Shown: positions 49,310-59,256, counted from the first letter of the stretch. The stretch is 64,000 bases of DNA from Bradyrhizobium semiaridum (GCF_020329505.1 NZ_JAGKJJ010000011.1:1-64000); one strand, 5' to 3'. Made by a program: numbers and translations. The notes: generated by a model from the letters alone, not told the origin.

Positions 49310-50626
49310 TTAGCCTATCATCCTTTGCGGCAGCCAGGTCGCGAGCAGCGGGAACAGGATCAGGATCACCAGCCGCACCAGGTCGGTAATCACGAACGGC
49401 AGCACGCCGACGAAGATCGTCGACATGTTGACGTCCTTGATCACGCTCTTGATCACGAACACGTTCATGCCGACCGGCGGATGGATCAGGCCGAGCTCGA
49501 CGGTCATGACGATGATGATGCCGAACCAGATCGGATCGAAGCCGAGCGCGGTGACGACAGGGAACACGATCGGTACCGTGAGGATGACCATCGCCATCGC
49601 GTCCATCAGGCAGCCGAGCACCAGATACATCAGGAGGATCAGCGCCAGCACGCCATAGGGGCCGATGCCGAGCCCGGTGAGAAACGCCGTGACGTTCTGC
49701 GGCGTCTGGGTGATGGTGAGGAAATAGCCGAAGCAAAGCGCACCGATCAGCACGGTGAACACCGCGGCCGCGGTGCGGGTCGCCTGCAGCAGCGATTGCA
49801 GGATGCCGTCGCGGCTGAGTTTGCCGCGGAGGATGCCGATGATGAAGGCGCCGACCGCGCCGACCGCGCCGGCCTCGGTCGGGATGAAGAAGCCGCCATA
49901 GAGGCCGCCGATCACGAACAAGAACAGCAGCAGCGGCGACCACACGTCGCGCAGCGCGACCAGCCGCTCACCCCACGACGCCTTCACGCCGGCCGGCAGG
50001 AAGCCCGGCCGCACGATGCCGATGATGCCGATCGTGATCATGTGCATGAGGATCGCGAGCAGGCCCGGCACCACGCCGGCGATGAACAGTTTTCCGATGT
50101 CCTGCTGGGTGATGATGCCGTAGACCGCGAGCACGGTGGACGGCGGCAGCATCGCGCCCAGCGTGCCGCCGACCGCGATCACGCCGGTCGCAAACGACTG
50201 CGGATAGCCGAAGCGACGCATCTCCGGATAGGCGACGGCCGAGAAGGTCGCGGCGGTCGCGACCGAGGAGCCGGAGATCGCGGCGAAGCCGCCGCAGGCG
50301 CCGATGGTGGCGATGCCGAGTCCGCCCTTCCAGTGGCCGACGAAGGTGTTGGCGGCGCGGAACAGCTCGCGGCTGATGCCCGAGACGGAGACGAAGGCGC
50401 CCATCAGCAGGAACATCGGGATCACGCCGAAGGAATAATCCGTCACCGTTCGCATCGTGGTCTGGCCGACCAGCTTCAGCGCCGGCGCGAAGCCGGTGAG
50501 ATAGCCGAAGCCGGTGATGCCGACGAGGCCCATTGCCATGCCGACGGGCACGCGCAGCAGCATCAGCACGAACAGGCTGACAAAGCCGATGACGGCAACG
50601 GTCTCGGGACTCAGGTCAAGACTCAT
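49310..50626 (-). CDS. TRAP transporter large permease (DctM type)
   Basis: This 438-residue protein has around twelve to thirteen hydrophobic segments. It contains LRVPVGMAMGLVGITGFGYL, PMFLLMGAFVSVSGISRELF and GACGGFAAISGSSVATAATF, with PEMRRFGYPQSFATGVIAVG after them, all hallmarks of DctM. It is the transport channel driven by the sodium or proton gradient. Between the small permease (6 nt upstream) and the DUF3237 gene, it is part of a four-gene operon starting with the binding protein. Confidence 0.95.
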   Translation of the reverse strand: MSLDLSPETVAVIGFVSLFVLMLLRVPVGMAMGLVGITGFGYLTGFAPALKLVGQTTMRTVTDYSFGVIPMFLLMGAFVSVSGISRELFRAANTFVGHWKGGLGIATIGACGGFAAISGSSVATAATFSAVAYPEMRRFGYPQSFATGVIAVGGTLGAMLPPSTVLAVYGIITQQDIGKLFIAGVVPGLLAILMHMITIGIIGIVRPGFLPAGVKASWGERLVALRDVWSPLLLFLFVIGGLYGGFFIPTEAGAVGAVGAFIIGILRGKLSRDGILQSLLQATRTAAAVFTVLIGALCFGYFLTITQTPQNVTAFLTGLGIGPYGVLALILLMYLVLGCLMDAMAMVILTVPIVFPVVTALGFDPIWFGIIIVMTVELGLIHPPVGMNVFVIKSVIKDVNMSTIFVGVLPFVITDLVRLVILILFPLLATWLPQRMIG

Positions 50627-50632
50627 GGCCGT

Positions 50633-51199
50633 CTACTCCGCGGTCTTGATCTTGGCGTCGTGAATATCTTCCGGATGGAAGATCAGGCGCCAGGTGCGGA
50701 TCGCGATCAGCAGTACCGCGGAAACGTCGCCGAGCCACGACACCAGGAAGAACGGCCAGATCGGCACGCCGAGATCCATGGTGACGATGTGGCCGTTCTT
50801 GGTGTCGATCACCTTGTCGATCAGCGTGTAGGTCTGCACCGTCACCACGAACAGCAGCACCAGCGTGGCGAAGATATCGATCCAGCGCTGGTAGCGCGGC
50901 CTGACATTGGCCCAGACCAGGTCGACGGTGATGTGGGTGCCGCGATAGCTGGTCGCCGCGATACCCCAGAAGATCAGGATGCCGAGCAGGAATTGGCCGA
51001 AATTGTAGTAGTCAGGGATCGTCACCGCGAAGAACTTCCGCATGAACACCGCGAGAAAGGTGTTGAGCGCGACCACGCCGACGAAGAACGCCGCGACCCA
51101 TTCGATGGAGTCGATGAAGCGGTCCATGAAATTCTTGCGCGCCGGCCCGGGTGGGCCGGTGATGACGCCGTCTTGGGAGACTTCGGCAGATTGTGTCAT
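50633..51199 (-). CDS. TRAP transporter small permease (DctQ type)
   Basis: This 188-residue protein has four hydrophobic segments (VAAFFVGVVALNTFLAVFMR, GQFLLGILIFWGIAATSYRG, LVLLFVVTVQTYTLI, WPFFLVSWLGDVSAVLLIAI). The conserved ATSYRGTHITVDL motif is present. The ATG at 51199 (MTQSAEVSQDG) is preferred to a TTG at 51214. A GC-rich repeat of 152 bp separates it from the binding-protein gene, so its expression may be lower than that of the latter. Confidence 0.92.
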   Translation of the reverse strand: MTQSAEVSQDGVITGPPGPARKNFMDRFIDSIEWVAAFFVGVVALNTFLAVFMRKFFAVTIPDYYNFGQFLLGILIFWGIAATSYRGTHITVDLVWANVRPRYQRWIDIFATLVLLFVVTVQTYTLIDKVIDTKNGHIVTMDLGVPIWPFFLVSWLGDVSAVLLIAIRTWRLIFHPEDIHDAKIKTAE

Positions 51200-51220
51200 G
51201 CGTTGCTTCGACAAGCTCCC

Positions 51221-51354
51221 CCTCCCCGCCTGCGGGGAGAGGGTTGGGGTGAGGGACTATCCGCGAAACTGGGGCGAGTGGAGCAACCTGTACCCCCTCA
51301 TCCGGATCGCCCGACGGGCGATCCGACCTCTCCCCGCGAGCGGGGAGAGGTGAA
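51221..51354. repeat. GC-rich repeat pair between dctP- and dctQ-type genes
   Basis: CTCCCCGCCTGCGGGGAGAG hairpin near 51224 and CCTCTCCCCGCGAGCGGGGA with GAGG near 51328 flank a GGATCGCCCGACGGGCGATCC hairpin (about 51302-51322). The transcript between binding protein and permease would be highly structured. Confidence 0.75.
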
Positions 51355-51366
51355 GGGACGGCGACG

Positions 51367-52389
51367 TTAAATCCCCGCCTCGAACTTCTTCAGCGTGGCC
51401 TGCAAATCGGCGTCGATCTTGGCGGCGTCGCCGCCGGCCTTCTTCACCGCCTCGGCCCAACTGTCGCGCAGCGGCTTCACGGCCTTCTTCCATTCGGTGA
51501 GCTGGTCAGCCGTGAGCTGATAGACCTCGTGGCCTTCCAGCGCCTTCATCTTGGTGCGGCCGTTGGCTTCGAAATCGGTCCAGGGATCGGTGACCTTGGA
51601 CGCCCATTCCGGCGAACAGTGCGCGTCGATCACCTTCTTCTGGGCGTCCGACATCGAGTTATATTTGGCGAGGTTCATGTTGTAGGTGAACACCGTCGAG
51701 TACAGCGGCACGTCCATGTGGTACTTCACCACCTTGTCGATGCCGAACAGGAAGATCGAGCCCCAGGGGAAGGTGATCTCGTCGGCGACGCCGCGCTCGA
51801 TCGCATCACGCGATTCCGGCGCCGAGGCCTGCACATTGGTGCCGCCGAACATCTTCACCATCTCGCCGATCGTGCTCTGCGCCGGGCGCACCTTGACGCC
51901 GTTGAGGTCGTTCGGCAGCACGATCTTCTTCTTGCCGTGCAGCGCGCCGGGATCATGGATGAAGGCGAAGCACAGCTTGGTGTCCTTCATCTCGGTCGGC
52001 GCATATTTGTGGTACCACTCGTTCAGCGCCAGCGTGCCCTTCTTGCCGTCGGAGAAGGTGAACGGCAGTTGGCCGGCGGCCGCGATCGGGAAGCGGCCGG
52101 GCTGATAGCCGGGATTGACATAGGTGACGTCGGCGATGCCGTCGCGCGCCATGTCGTAATGGTCGAACGCCTTGCCGAGCTGTTCGGAGGGGAACACGGT
52201 GACCTTGATGGTGCCGCCCGAGGCCTTCTCGATGTCTTCGGCCCAGGCCTTGGTCGCCGGCACCAAAGGATGCGCCGGCGGCACCCACAGCGACACCTTG
52301 AGATTGACGGTCTTGTCCTGCGCCAGAGCAGGCGTGACGACAGGCCCGACTGCCGCGGCCACGAGCAGCGCCAACAACGATTTCCTCAT
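51367..52389 (-). CDS. TRAP transporter solute-binding protein (DctP type)
   Basis: This 340-residue periplasmic protein has a signal peptide (LLALLVAAAVGPVVTPALAQ). It then follows the DctP pattern: WVPPAHPLVPATKAWAEDIE, KVTVFPSEQLG, GVKVRPAQSTIGEMVKMFG with the ligand-clamping Arg, and FTYNMNLAKYNSM. GGGAGGAG lies before the ATG. The ligand is not evident; divergence from pobA suggests an aromatic or related acid (inference). Confidence 0.94.
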   Translation of the reverse strand: MRKSLLALLVAAAVGPVVTPALAQDKTVNLKVSLWVPPAHPLVPATKAWAEDIEKASGGTIKVTVFPSEQLGKAFDHYDMARDGIADVTYVNPGYQPGRFPIAAAGQLPFTFSDGKKGTLALNEWYHKYAPTEMKDTKLCFAFIHDPGALHGKKKIVLPNDLNGVKVRPAQSTIGEMVKMFGGTNVQASAPESRDAIERGVADEITFPWGSIFLFGIDKVVKYHMDVPLYSTVFTYNMNLAKYNSMSDAQKKVIDAHCSPEWASKVTDPWTDFEANGRTKMKALEGHEVYQLTADQLTEWKKAVKPLRDSWAEAVKKAGGDAAKIDADLQATLKKFEAGI

Positions 52390-52437
52390 CGCATCTCCTC
52401 CCTCTCCATGATCGCGGGCTTCGTGCCCGCTTAGTTA

Positions 52438-53852
<1,415 letters not shown>

Positions 53853-53914
53853 CGCTGCGGCGATGCCCCGCCCGTCATCCTGGCGACGGGTTGAGCAGCG
53901 CTGCAACATAACCG

Positions 53915-54037
53915 GTGTCGTCCTGCGAAAGCAGTGACCCATACCACCAAGGGTCATGGTTACGCCGCGCTGGGGCCACAACGTTCTCAACAACCCGACC
54001 CTGTGGCTATGGGTTCCTGCTTTCGCAGGGACGACAC
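53915..54037. repeat. Palindromic repeat after pobA
   Basis: GTGTCGTCCTGCGAAAGCAG on the left is mirrored by CCTGCTTTCGCAGGGACGAC and AC on the right, each arm a hairpin. It belongs to the class at 27565-27684. The rest of the 327-bp gap 53853-54179 shows no gene and should hold the thioesterase promoter. Confidence 0.82.
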
Positions 54038-54179
54038 CGAATGTTTGGTGCCACTCGCGAGTGACGGGGATAGCGCTTTCAAACACCTCAGCGAATCACG
54101 TTTAAAACTTTGTAGGCGGTGAAATCGTCATCGACATCGCGTTCAATGGCGGCAACGCAACGCCACACGCGAGCCTCAC

Positions 54180-54623
54180 ATGACCACCGATGCATCCGTC
54201 GCCGCCGACGTTCCTGACGGCTTCGAACCGCATTTCCGCAAGAGTCCGCTCACCGAACCCTGGGAGCCGCTTTACGCCAAGAAGACCGACAAGGCCGTGA
54301 TTATCGGGCTGCGGCTGGCGCGGCCGCACACCAACGGCCGTGGGCTGATCCATGGCGGGCTGATCGCCGCGCTCGCCGACAACGCAATGGGCTACAGCTG
54401 CGCGCAGGCAACCGGCTGGAAGACCACATTCGTGACCATCTCGCTGTCGGCCGATTTCGTCGGCACCGCCGATATCGGGCAATGGCTTGCGATCGAGAGC
54501 GACGTGATCAAGACCGGCAGCACGATCTGCTTCGCCCAGTGCCTGATCAAGGCCGACGACGTCACCATCGCGCGCGCCAGCGGCACCTTCCGCGTGGTGC
54601 CGAAGAAGGAACCTGTCGGCTAG
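54180..54623 (+). CDS. PaaI-type hotdog-fold thioesterase
   Basis: This 147-residue protein has the hotdog signature HTNGRGLIHGGLIAALADNA (general pattern H-x-N-x(3)-HGG) followed by TTFVTISLSADFVGTA and the GSTICFAQC strand. Such enzymes hydrolyse acyl-CoA or aryl-acyl-CoA thioesters in the cytoplasm. Its stop overlaps that of the convergent LysR gene by 4 nt. The substrate is unknown. Confidence 0.9.
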   Translation: MTTDASVAADVPDGFEPHFRKSPLTEPWEPLYAKKTDKAVIIGLRLARPHTNGRGLIHGGLIAALADNAMGYSCAQATGWKTTFVTISLSADFVGTADIGQWLAIESDVIKTGSTICFAQCLIKADDVTIARASGTFRVVPKKEPVG

Positions 54624-55513
54624 CCGAAATGCCAGTCGGTGATCTCGGTGACGAGATCGATGAAGGTGCGCACCTTGGCGGAGAGCAGCCGCGTCGTCGG
54701 ATAGACGACATGGATCGGCACCGCCGGCTGCTCGAATTCCGCGAGCACGATCTTCAGCCGCCCGGCCTTCAGCGATTCGGCGGCCTGATAGGCCATCACC
54801 CGCGTCAGTCCGCCGTCCTGCTCGGCATACTGGATGGCGGCATCCGAGCTGTTGCTGGTGAAGCGCGGCGAAGGGCCGACGCGGACCTCGCGCCCGTCCT
54901 CGACGAAGCGCCAATCCGGCTCCGCGGTCATGGCGCCGAACTGGATCGTGTCGTGGGCCAAGAGGTCGGCGGGCCGCTTCGGCTCCCCGCGGCGCTTCAG
55001 GTAGCCGGCCGACGCCACCACGATCCGGCGCATCTGGCCGACATGGCGCGCCACCAGCGTCGAATCCGGCAGATGGCCGATGCGGACCGCGAGGTCGACG
55101 CCGTCCTCGACGAGATTGATCCGGCGATCCGACAGGCGCAGGTCGACGCCGACATCCGGATAGCGCTTCAGGTAGGCGGTCACGACCGGGCTGACATGCA
55201 GCCGGCCGAAGCCGAACGGCGCCGAGATCACCAGCCGGCCCTCGGGCCGGGTGCGCTCGCCCTCGATGGCGTCCTCGGCCTCCTCGACATCGGCGAGGAT
55301 CCGGCGCGCCCTCTCGAGGTAGCGCGAGCCGGCGTCGGTCAGCGTCACCTGGCGGGTGGTCCGCTGCAGCAGCCGCGCGCCGAGCCGCTCCTCCAGCGCC
55401 GCGATCAGCCGCGTGACGGCTGACGGTGAAAGGCCGAGCTTGCGTGCCGCGGGGGCGAAGCCCCGCAAATCGGCCACGGCGACGAAGGCCTGCATGGCGT
55501 CGAGACGATCCAT
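54620..55513 (-). CDS. LysR-family transcriptional regulator
   Basis: This 297-residue protein has an N-terminal winged helix (MDRLDAMQAFVAVADLRGFA, ARKLGLSPSAVTRLIAALEE) and a substrate-binding domain (GRLVISAPFGFGRLHVSP, DGVDLAVRIGHLPDSTLVAR) of the aromatic/quinone-responsive LysR subgroup. The ATG at 55513 aligns with the family; a Met 12 codons earlier is an alternative. It is divergent from the PPOX-type gene, and a T-N11-A dyad lies in the 119-bp gap, the usual self-and-neighbour control arrangement. Confidence 0.93.
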   Translation of the reverse strand: MDRLDAMQAFVAVADLRGFAPAARKLGLSPSAVTRLIAALEERLGARLLQRTTRQVTLTDAGSRYLERARRILADVEEAEDAIEGERTRPEGRLVISAPFGFGRLHVSPVVTAYLKRYPDVGVDLRLSDRRINLVEDGVDLAVRIGHLPDSTLVARHVGQMRRIVVASAGYLKRRGEPKRPADLLAHDTIQFGAMTAEPDWRFVEDGREVRVGPSPRFTSNSSDAAIQYAEQDGGLTRVMAYQAAESLKAGRLKIVLAEFEQPAVPIHVVYPTTRLLSAKVRTFIDLVTEITDWHFG

Positions 55514-55545
55514 TGCGTCATTGCATAATCGGCAACAGTGAAGTG

Positions 55546-55562
55546 TCAATCACCCAGATTGA
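55546..55562. promoter_or_regulatory. LysR-type operator
   Basis: TCAATC-ACCCA-GATTGA is a perfect 6+6 dyad containing the LysR T-N11-A core, placed between the divergent LysR gene (start 55513) and the flavoprotein gene (start 55633). Confidence 0.72.
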
Positions 55563-55632
55563 TTACAATCCGGAAACGTCCATTTTATGGAGCGAAGGAC
55601 GGCCGTGGTGGCGCCCGTGACGGGAGGCTCAG

Positions 55633-56268
55633 ATGTCAGACGTTCATGCCATTTCCAGCGATGTCGCGTTCAGCCCGGCCGTGAAGGCGATCCAGACCCG
55701 CAAAGGCTCGCGCGACGGCTATGCCGAGATGGAGGCGCACGGCGGCTTCCGCACCGCGATCGACGAGAACCTTGCTGCCTTCCTCGCCAGCGCCAACAGC
55801 TTCTATCTCGCCACGGCCTCCGCCGACGGCCAGCCCTACATCCAGCACCGTGGCGGGCCGGCGGGCTTCATCAAGATCCTAGACAAGTCGACGATCGCGT
55901 TCGCCGACTATGCCGGCAACCGGCAGTTCATCACGCAAGGCAATCTGTCGGAGAACCCGAAGGCCTACATCTTCGTCATGGATTACGCACACCGCCGCCG
56001 CGTCAAGCTGTGGGGCGAGGCGCGCGTGGTGGAGGATGATCTGGCGCTGACACGCTCCCTGATGCCGCAGGGTTATCGCGCGCGGCCCGAGCAGGCGATC
56101 CTGTTCAAGGTCGAGGCGTGGGACACCAACTGCCCGCAGCACATTCCGCAGAAGTTCGACGCCGCCGATGTCGCCGCGGCGCTAGCGACGCGCGATGCGC
56201 GCATCGCCGAACTCGAGGCCGAGTTGGCCGCATTGAAGGGCCAGTCCGCCCCCGCTTCGGCGGGTTAA
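55633..56268 (+). CDS. Pyridoxamine 5'-phosphate oxidase-like flavoprotein
   Basis: This 211-residue protein has a split-barrel FMN-binding fold: NSFYLATASADGQPYIQHRG, GFIKILDKSTIAFADYAGNR, NLSENPKAYIFVMDYAHRRR and VKLWGEARVV. A coiled coil (ARIAELEAELAALKG) ends it. Members include general stress and nitroreductase-like proteins rather than true PdxH. It is divergent from a LysR gene, which probably induces it. Its TAA stop overlaps the TAA of the convergent GST gene (TTAA). Confidence 0.87.
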   Translation: MSDVHAISSDVAFSPAVKAIQTRKGSRDGYAEMEAHGGFRTAIDENLAAFLASANSFYLATASADGQPYIQHRGGPAGFIKILDKSTIAFADYAGNRQFITQGNLSENPKAYIFVMDYAHRRRVKLWGEARVVEDDLALTRSLMPQGYRARPEQAILFKVEAWDTNCPQHIPQKFDAADVAAALATRDARIAELEAELAALKGQSAPASAG

Positions 56269-56996
56269 GCCGCTTGCTGCTGCAACGGTGCCCAAGCGAA
56301 CTCCGGATAATATTGCAGCATCATCCGGTCGACATAGGCGGTGAGATTGTCGAACTTCTCGACCCGCGCGCGCAGCGGCGAATCGAAGAACGGGGTGAGG
56401 ATTCCCGCGAGCGCGCCGAACGCGGTGGCGTCGGTGCCGCATGGCGTCTTTCCCATCAGATAGGGCTTGTCGCCGAGCTGTACCGACAGCGCGAACAGCG
56501 ATCGCATCGCAAGGTCGACGTCCTCATCGGGCGCGTGACGGCCGAGACCGCTCAGCAGATAATTCTCGGCGACGCGGAACTGGGCATCCTCGCGCATCTT
56601 GTCGCGCATGTGATCGGGCGCGCCATCGAAGAAATGCGCCGGGCCCTTGGCGAAATTGGTGTCGTCGACCCAGCGAGCGCCGACCAGCGCCCAGTAGACG
56701 TGATGCTCGATCATGCGCTCGAAGGCCCAGGCCTGCGCGCGTGCCTGCAAGCTCAGCGGCGCGTCGAAATCGAAACCGTATTTGCCCTCGATATGGGCGC
56801 GGATGAAGGTCGAATCGGCGATCGTCTCGCCGTCATCCGAGATGAACGGCAGCTGGCCCTTCGGAGAGGCCGGCGGCATCGCCTTCTCCTTGCGATAATC
56901 GAGCCCGGCCATCTTGAGCTGGACTTCCGTCTTGGTCACGAAGGGGCTGATCTCGGGCAGGCCGAACCCCGTGCCGAAGCCAAAAAGCGTAATCAT
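56265..56996 (-). CDS. Glutathione S-transferase family protein
   Basis: This 243-residue protein has an N-terminal thioredoxin-like domain (MITLFGFGTGFGLPEISPF, MPPASPKGQLPFISDDGETI with the cis-Pro, ADSTFIRAHIE) and an all-alpha C-terminal domain. It resembles the fungal-type/metaxin-like GST group. The ATG at 56996 has CAGGAG upstream and matches family starts; longer readings pass the operator. A YafY-type palindrome lies 46 bp upstream (57042-57065), so it is probably a target of the YafY regulator at 57451. Confidence 0.88.
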   Translation of the reverse strand: MITLFGFGTGFGLPEISPFVTKTEVQLKMAGLDYRKEKAMPPASPKGQLPFISDDGETIADSTFIRAHIEGKYGFDFDAPLSLQARAQAWAFERMIEHHVYWALVGARWVDDTNFAKGPAHFFDGAPDHMRDKMREDAQFRVAENYLLSGLGRHAPDEDVDLAMRSLFALSVQLGDKPYLMGKTPCGTDATAFGALAGILTPFFDSPLRARVEKFDNLTAYVDRMMLQYYPEFAWAPLQQQAA

Positions 56997-57041
56997 ATGA
57001 AGCTCCTGATTGCCTGGTCGTGAATCGAGACTAGCCGCCCC

Positions 57042-57065
57042 CTGCTGCCACCATGGTGTCAGCAG
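57042..57065. promoter_or_regulatory. YafY-type operator, copy 1 (GST promoter)
   Basis: CTGCTG-CCACCATGGTGT-CAGCAG is a palindrome of 24 bp. It differs by only two bases from the copy at 57339-57362, and the preceding TAGCC-type flank is shared as well. It lies just upstream of the GST start. Confidence 0.78.
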
Positions 57066-57292
57066 CAGTGGCATTCACTGTCGAAGCTGCGGGCGGGAGC
57101 GAGGCGGCGAACCGCCTCGCCGACCCGCTTGACCAGCCTCGCCCGCCCGTACGACCACGCCGCGGCGATCGACTGTGCGAGCAGCGCAACCAGGGCCCAG
57201 CGCATGTCGCCGGAGGTGGAGTAGACCGTGATAATCTGTTCCAGAGCAAAACCCCGCGCCTGCCCGAAACCGAGTTCATCAAGATTCGTCAT
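57059..57292 (-). CDS. Small hypothetical protein between two YafY-type palindromes
   Basis: This 77-residue frame starts MTNLDELGFGQARGFALEQI with AAGGGA 8 nt before the ATG. It has a moderately hydrophobic stretch (WALVALLAQSIAAAWSYG), a basic region and a Cys-rich end (SECHCC). No family was recognised. It lies on the GST strand, directly downstream of operator copy 2, and its stop falls inside operator copy 1. The ribosome site and position favour a real gene, but coding evidence is modest. Confidence 0.5.
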   Translation of the reverse strand: MTNLDELGFGQARGFALEQIITVYSTSGDMRWALVALLAQSIAAAWSYGRARLVKRVGEAVRRLAPARSFDSECHCC

Positions 57293-57338
57293 GGACAAAT
57301 TCCCTTCAGTTGAGGTGTTGTCCTGGTATAGCCCCCGC

Positions 57339-57362
57339 CTGCTGCCAACATGCTGTCAGCAG
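57339..57362. promoter_or_regulatory. YafY-type operator, copy 2
   Basis: CTGCTG-CCAACATGCTGT-CAGCAG is nearly identical to 57042-57065. It sits in the gap between the small gene (start 57292) and yafY (start 57451), where it could control both. Confidence 0.8.
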
Positions 57363-57450
57363 CAAACGCCGCGGGGTCCGAAAAAGCCCGCGGGCCGCCA
57401 GATCGGGCGACCTGCCGAGTGAGCGATTCAAGAGACGTAAGAGAATTCAA

Positions 57451-58149
57451 ATGAGACGCGCCGACCGGCTGTTTCAGATCATCCAGGTGCTCCGCCGCAC
57501 CCGAAAACCCCTCACTGCGGATGCCATTGCCGCCGAGCTCGAGACCTCGAAGCGCACGATCTATCGCGACATCGCGAGCCTGATCGAGCAGCGGGTGCCG
57601 ATCCGCGGCGAGGCCGGCATGGGCTACATCCTGGAAAAAGGATTTGACTTGCCGCCGCTGATGCTGACGCCTGACGAGATCGAGGCCTGCGTGCTCGGCG
57701 CGCAATGGGTGGTGGGCCATGCCGACCCGGCGCTGGCGCGCGCGGCGGAAGATTTGATGGCCAAGATCGCCGAGACAGTGCCGGACCGGCTGCGGCCGTT
57801 CGTGCTGGAGCCGGCGAGCCGCGCCCGCTCTGCCTGGAATCGTGAGCCCGACCGCATCGACATGGTGAAGACGCGCAGCCAGATCCACGAGGGCAAGAAG
57901 ATCACGCTGAACTATCGCGACGAGCACGGCCGCGATTCCGAGCGCACGATCTGGCCGATCGCGGTTGGCTATCACGAGGCGGTGCGCCTGATCGCGGCCT
58001 GGTGCGAACTGCGCAAGGATTTCCGCAGCTTCCGCACCGACCGCGTGGTCACCGCGACCTATCACGACGAGAAATATCCTGAACGGCGCGACCTGCTGAG
58101 AGCGCGCTGGCGGCGCAGCCTCGTCTGGGAAGCGCCGAAGGTGACGTGA
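57451..58149 (+). CDS. YafY-family transcriptional regulator (HTH_11 plus WYL-type domain)
   Basis: This 232-residue protein begins MRRADRLFQIIQVLRRTRKP, a DeoR-like HTH_11, and has the recognition segment TSKRTIYRDIASLIEQ. A WYL-like effector domain follows (KKITLNYRDEHGRDSERTIW, RLIAAWCELRKDFRSFRTD). Regulators of this group sit next to GST or glyoxalase genes that they control. Two matching palindromes lie just upstream and before the GST gene. The next gene starts on its last base (TGATG). Confidence 0.92.
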   Translation: MRRADRLFQIIQVLRRTRKPLTADAIAAELETSKRTIYRDIASLIEQRVPIRGEAGMGYILEKGFDLPPLMLTPDEIEACVLGAQWVVGHADPALARAAEDLMAKIAETVPDRLRPFVLEPASRARSAWNREPDRIDMVKTRSQIHEGKKITLNYRDEHGRDSERTIWPIAVGYHEAVRLIAAWCELRKDFRSFRTDRVVTATYHDEKYPERRDLLRARWRRSLVWEAPKVT

Positions 58150-58481
58150 TGGCAGGAAGCGAGATCGCCGCGGTAGACCAGAGCCCGTGCCAGTGCTGCG
58201 GCGCCTGCTGCAGCTATTCGGAAAACTGGCCGCGCTTCACCATCGAAGACGACGACCAACTCGATTTGATCCCAGCCGAGTTCGTCAACCCTCGGCAATC
58301 CGGGATGCGCTGCGACGGCGACCGCTGCGCGGCGCTGTCAGGCAAGGTCGGTGAAGCGACGCGCTGCGAAATCTATGCGGTGCGGCCAGAGGTCTGCCGC
58401 ACCTGCATGCCGGGCGATGCGGAGTGCGCGATAGCCAGGCGGCGGCATGGGCTGCCGGTGATTCAACCGCAAGCGGGCTGA
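58149..58481 (+). CDS. YkgJ-type cysteine cluster protein
   Basis: This 110-residue protein is rich in Cys: CQCCGACC near the N-terminus, MRCDGDRCAAL, TRCEIYAVRPEVCRTCMPGD. The eight-plus Cys pattern is that of the CxxCxxCC (YkgJ) family, thought to bind zinc or an iron-sulfur cluster. The function is unknown. Its ATG overlaps the yafY stop by one base; a GTG one codon earlier is possible. It is translationally coupled to the regulator. Confidence 0.85.
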   Translation: MAGSEIAAVDQSPCQCCGACCSYSENWPRFTIEDDDQLDLIPAEFVNPRQSGMRCDGDRCAALSGKVGEATRCEIYAVRPEVCRTCMPGDAECAIARRRHGLPVIQPQAG

Positions 58482-58486
58482 TCGGG

Positions 58487-58885
58487 CTAGACCGTCACCT
58501 TCTCTTCGACATCCTCGTCGTCGAACTCATCGATGATCGGCGCGAAGGTCGCGAGCGGCTTGGTCGACAGCGTGATCGGCTTGCGGCCGCCATGCGAGGC
58601 GGACACCGTGCGGGCCGGCTCACGCGACAATGCGTAGAGCGTCGAGCCGACGCGGCCGCCGAAATTGATCAGCTCGCGCTCGGTGCAGCTCGACGCGATC
58701 GCAAGTGCGAGCGCGTGCAGGTGGCTGCGCTTGTAGCAGAACAGCGCCAGCCGCGCCCGGTCGTCCGGCGCGACATTCGCAACCAGCAGCGACAGGCCAT
58801 TCGGATTGGCGCGGTACATCTGGCCGAGCAGATCGTCGGCAACCGGACAGGCATCGTTCTCGAAGGCGTCGCGGCTTGAAAACAT
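58487..58885 (-). CDS. Hypothetical protein with acidic C-terminus
   Basis: This 132-residue protein is not assigned to a family I recognise. The ATG at 58885 (MFSSRDAFENDACPVADDLL) has GAGGGGGA 7 nt before it; a Met 14 codons upstream is less likely. It appears cytosolic, with an Ala/Leu-rich helical middle (ARLALFCYKRSHLHALALAI) and a strongly acidic end (IIDEFDDEDVEEKVTV). It is convergent with the YkgJ-type gene, 5 nt apart. Codon use is normal for the window. Confidence 0.75.
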   Translation of the reverse strand: MFSSRDAFENDACPVADDLLGQMYRANPNGLSLLVANVAPDDRARLALFCYKRSHLHALALAIASSCTERELINFGGRVGSTLYALSREPARTVSASHGGRKPITLSTKPLATFAPIIDEFDDEDVEEKVTV

Positions 58886-59057
58886 TTGCAAATCCCCCTC
58901 GATCCGGAAGATGCAGCGCAATTCCATAACGAAAGGTTAACCACGGCCTCCAGTCGATCCCGGAGGCTCTTGCCCGTTGCGCGCGAATCACATCCGTGCG
59001 GCAGACGGTCAGTGATCGGCATGTCAGGTTATGAGAGCGGATGACGCACTTTCCCGA

Positions 59058-59213
59058 CCGTCATTGCGAGCAGCGAAGCGACGACTTGTCCGCCGAAGCC
59101 TTGGCGAAGCCGGAAGCAATCCATCCATCCGAATATGCGGACAGATGGATTGCTTCGCGGAGGCCTGTCATCGGGCGGCGCTTTGCGCCGACGCGTTGGC
59201 TTGCAATGACGGG
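59058..59213. repeat. Palindromic repeat, CGTCATTGCGAG class
   Basis: CCGTCATTGCGAGCAGCGAA and GAAGCAATCCATC on the left are mirrored by GATGGATTGCTTC and TTGCAATGACGG on the right. This is the widespread class with a CGTCATTGCGAG end. The gap 58886-59256 holds no gene. Confidence 0.85.
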
Positions 59214-59256
59214 TGGAGATAGTTCGGCCCTTCAGTAGGGGCGCGTCCGCAAACGC

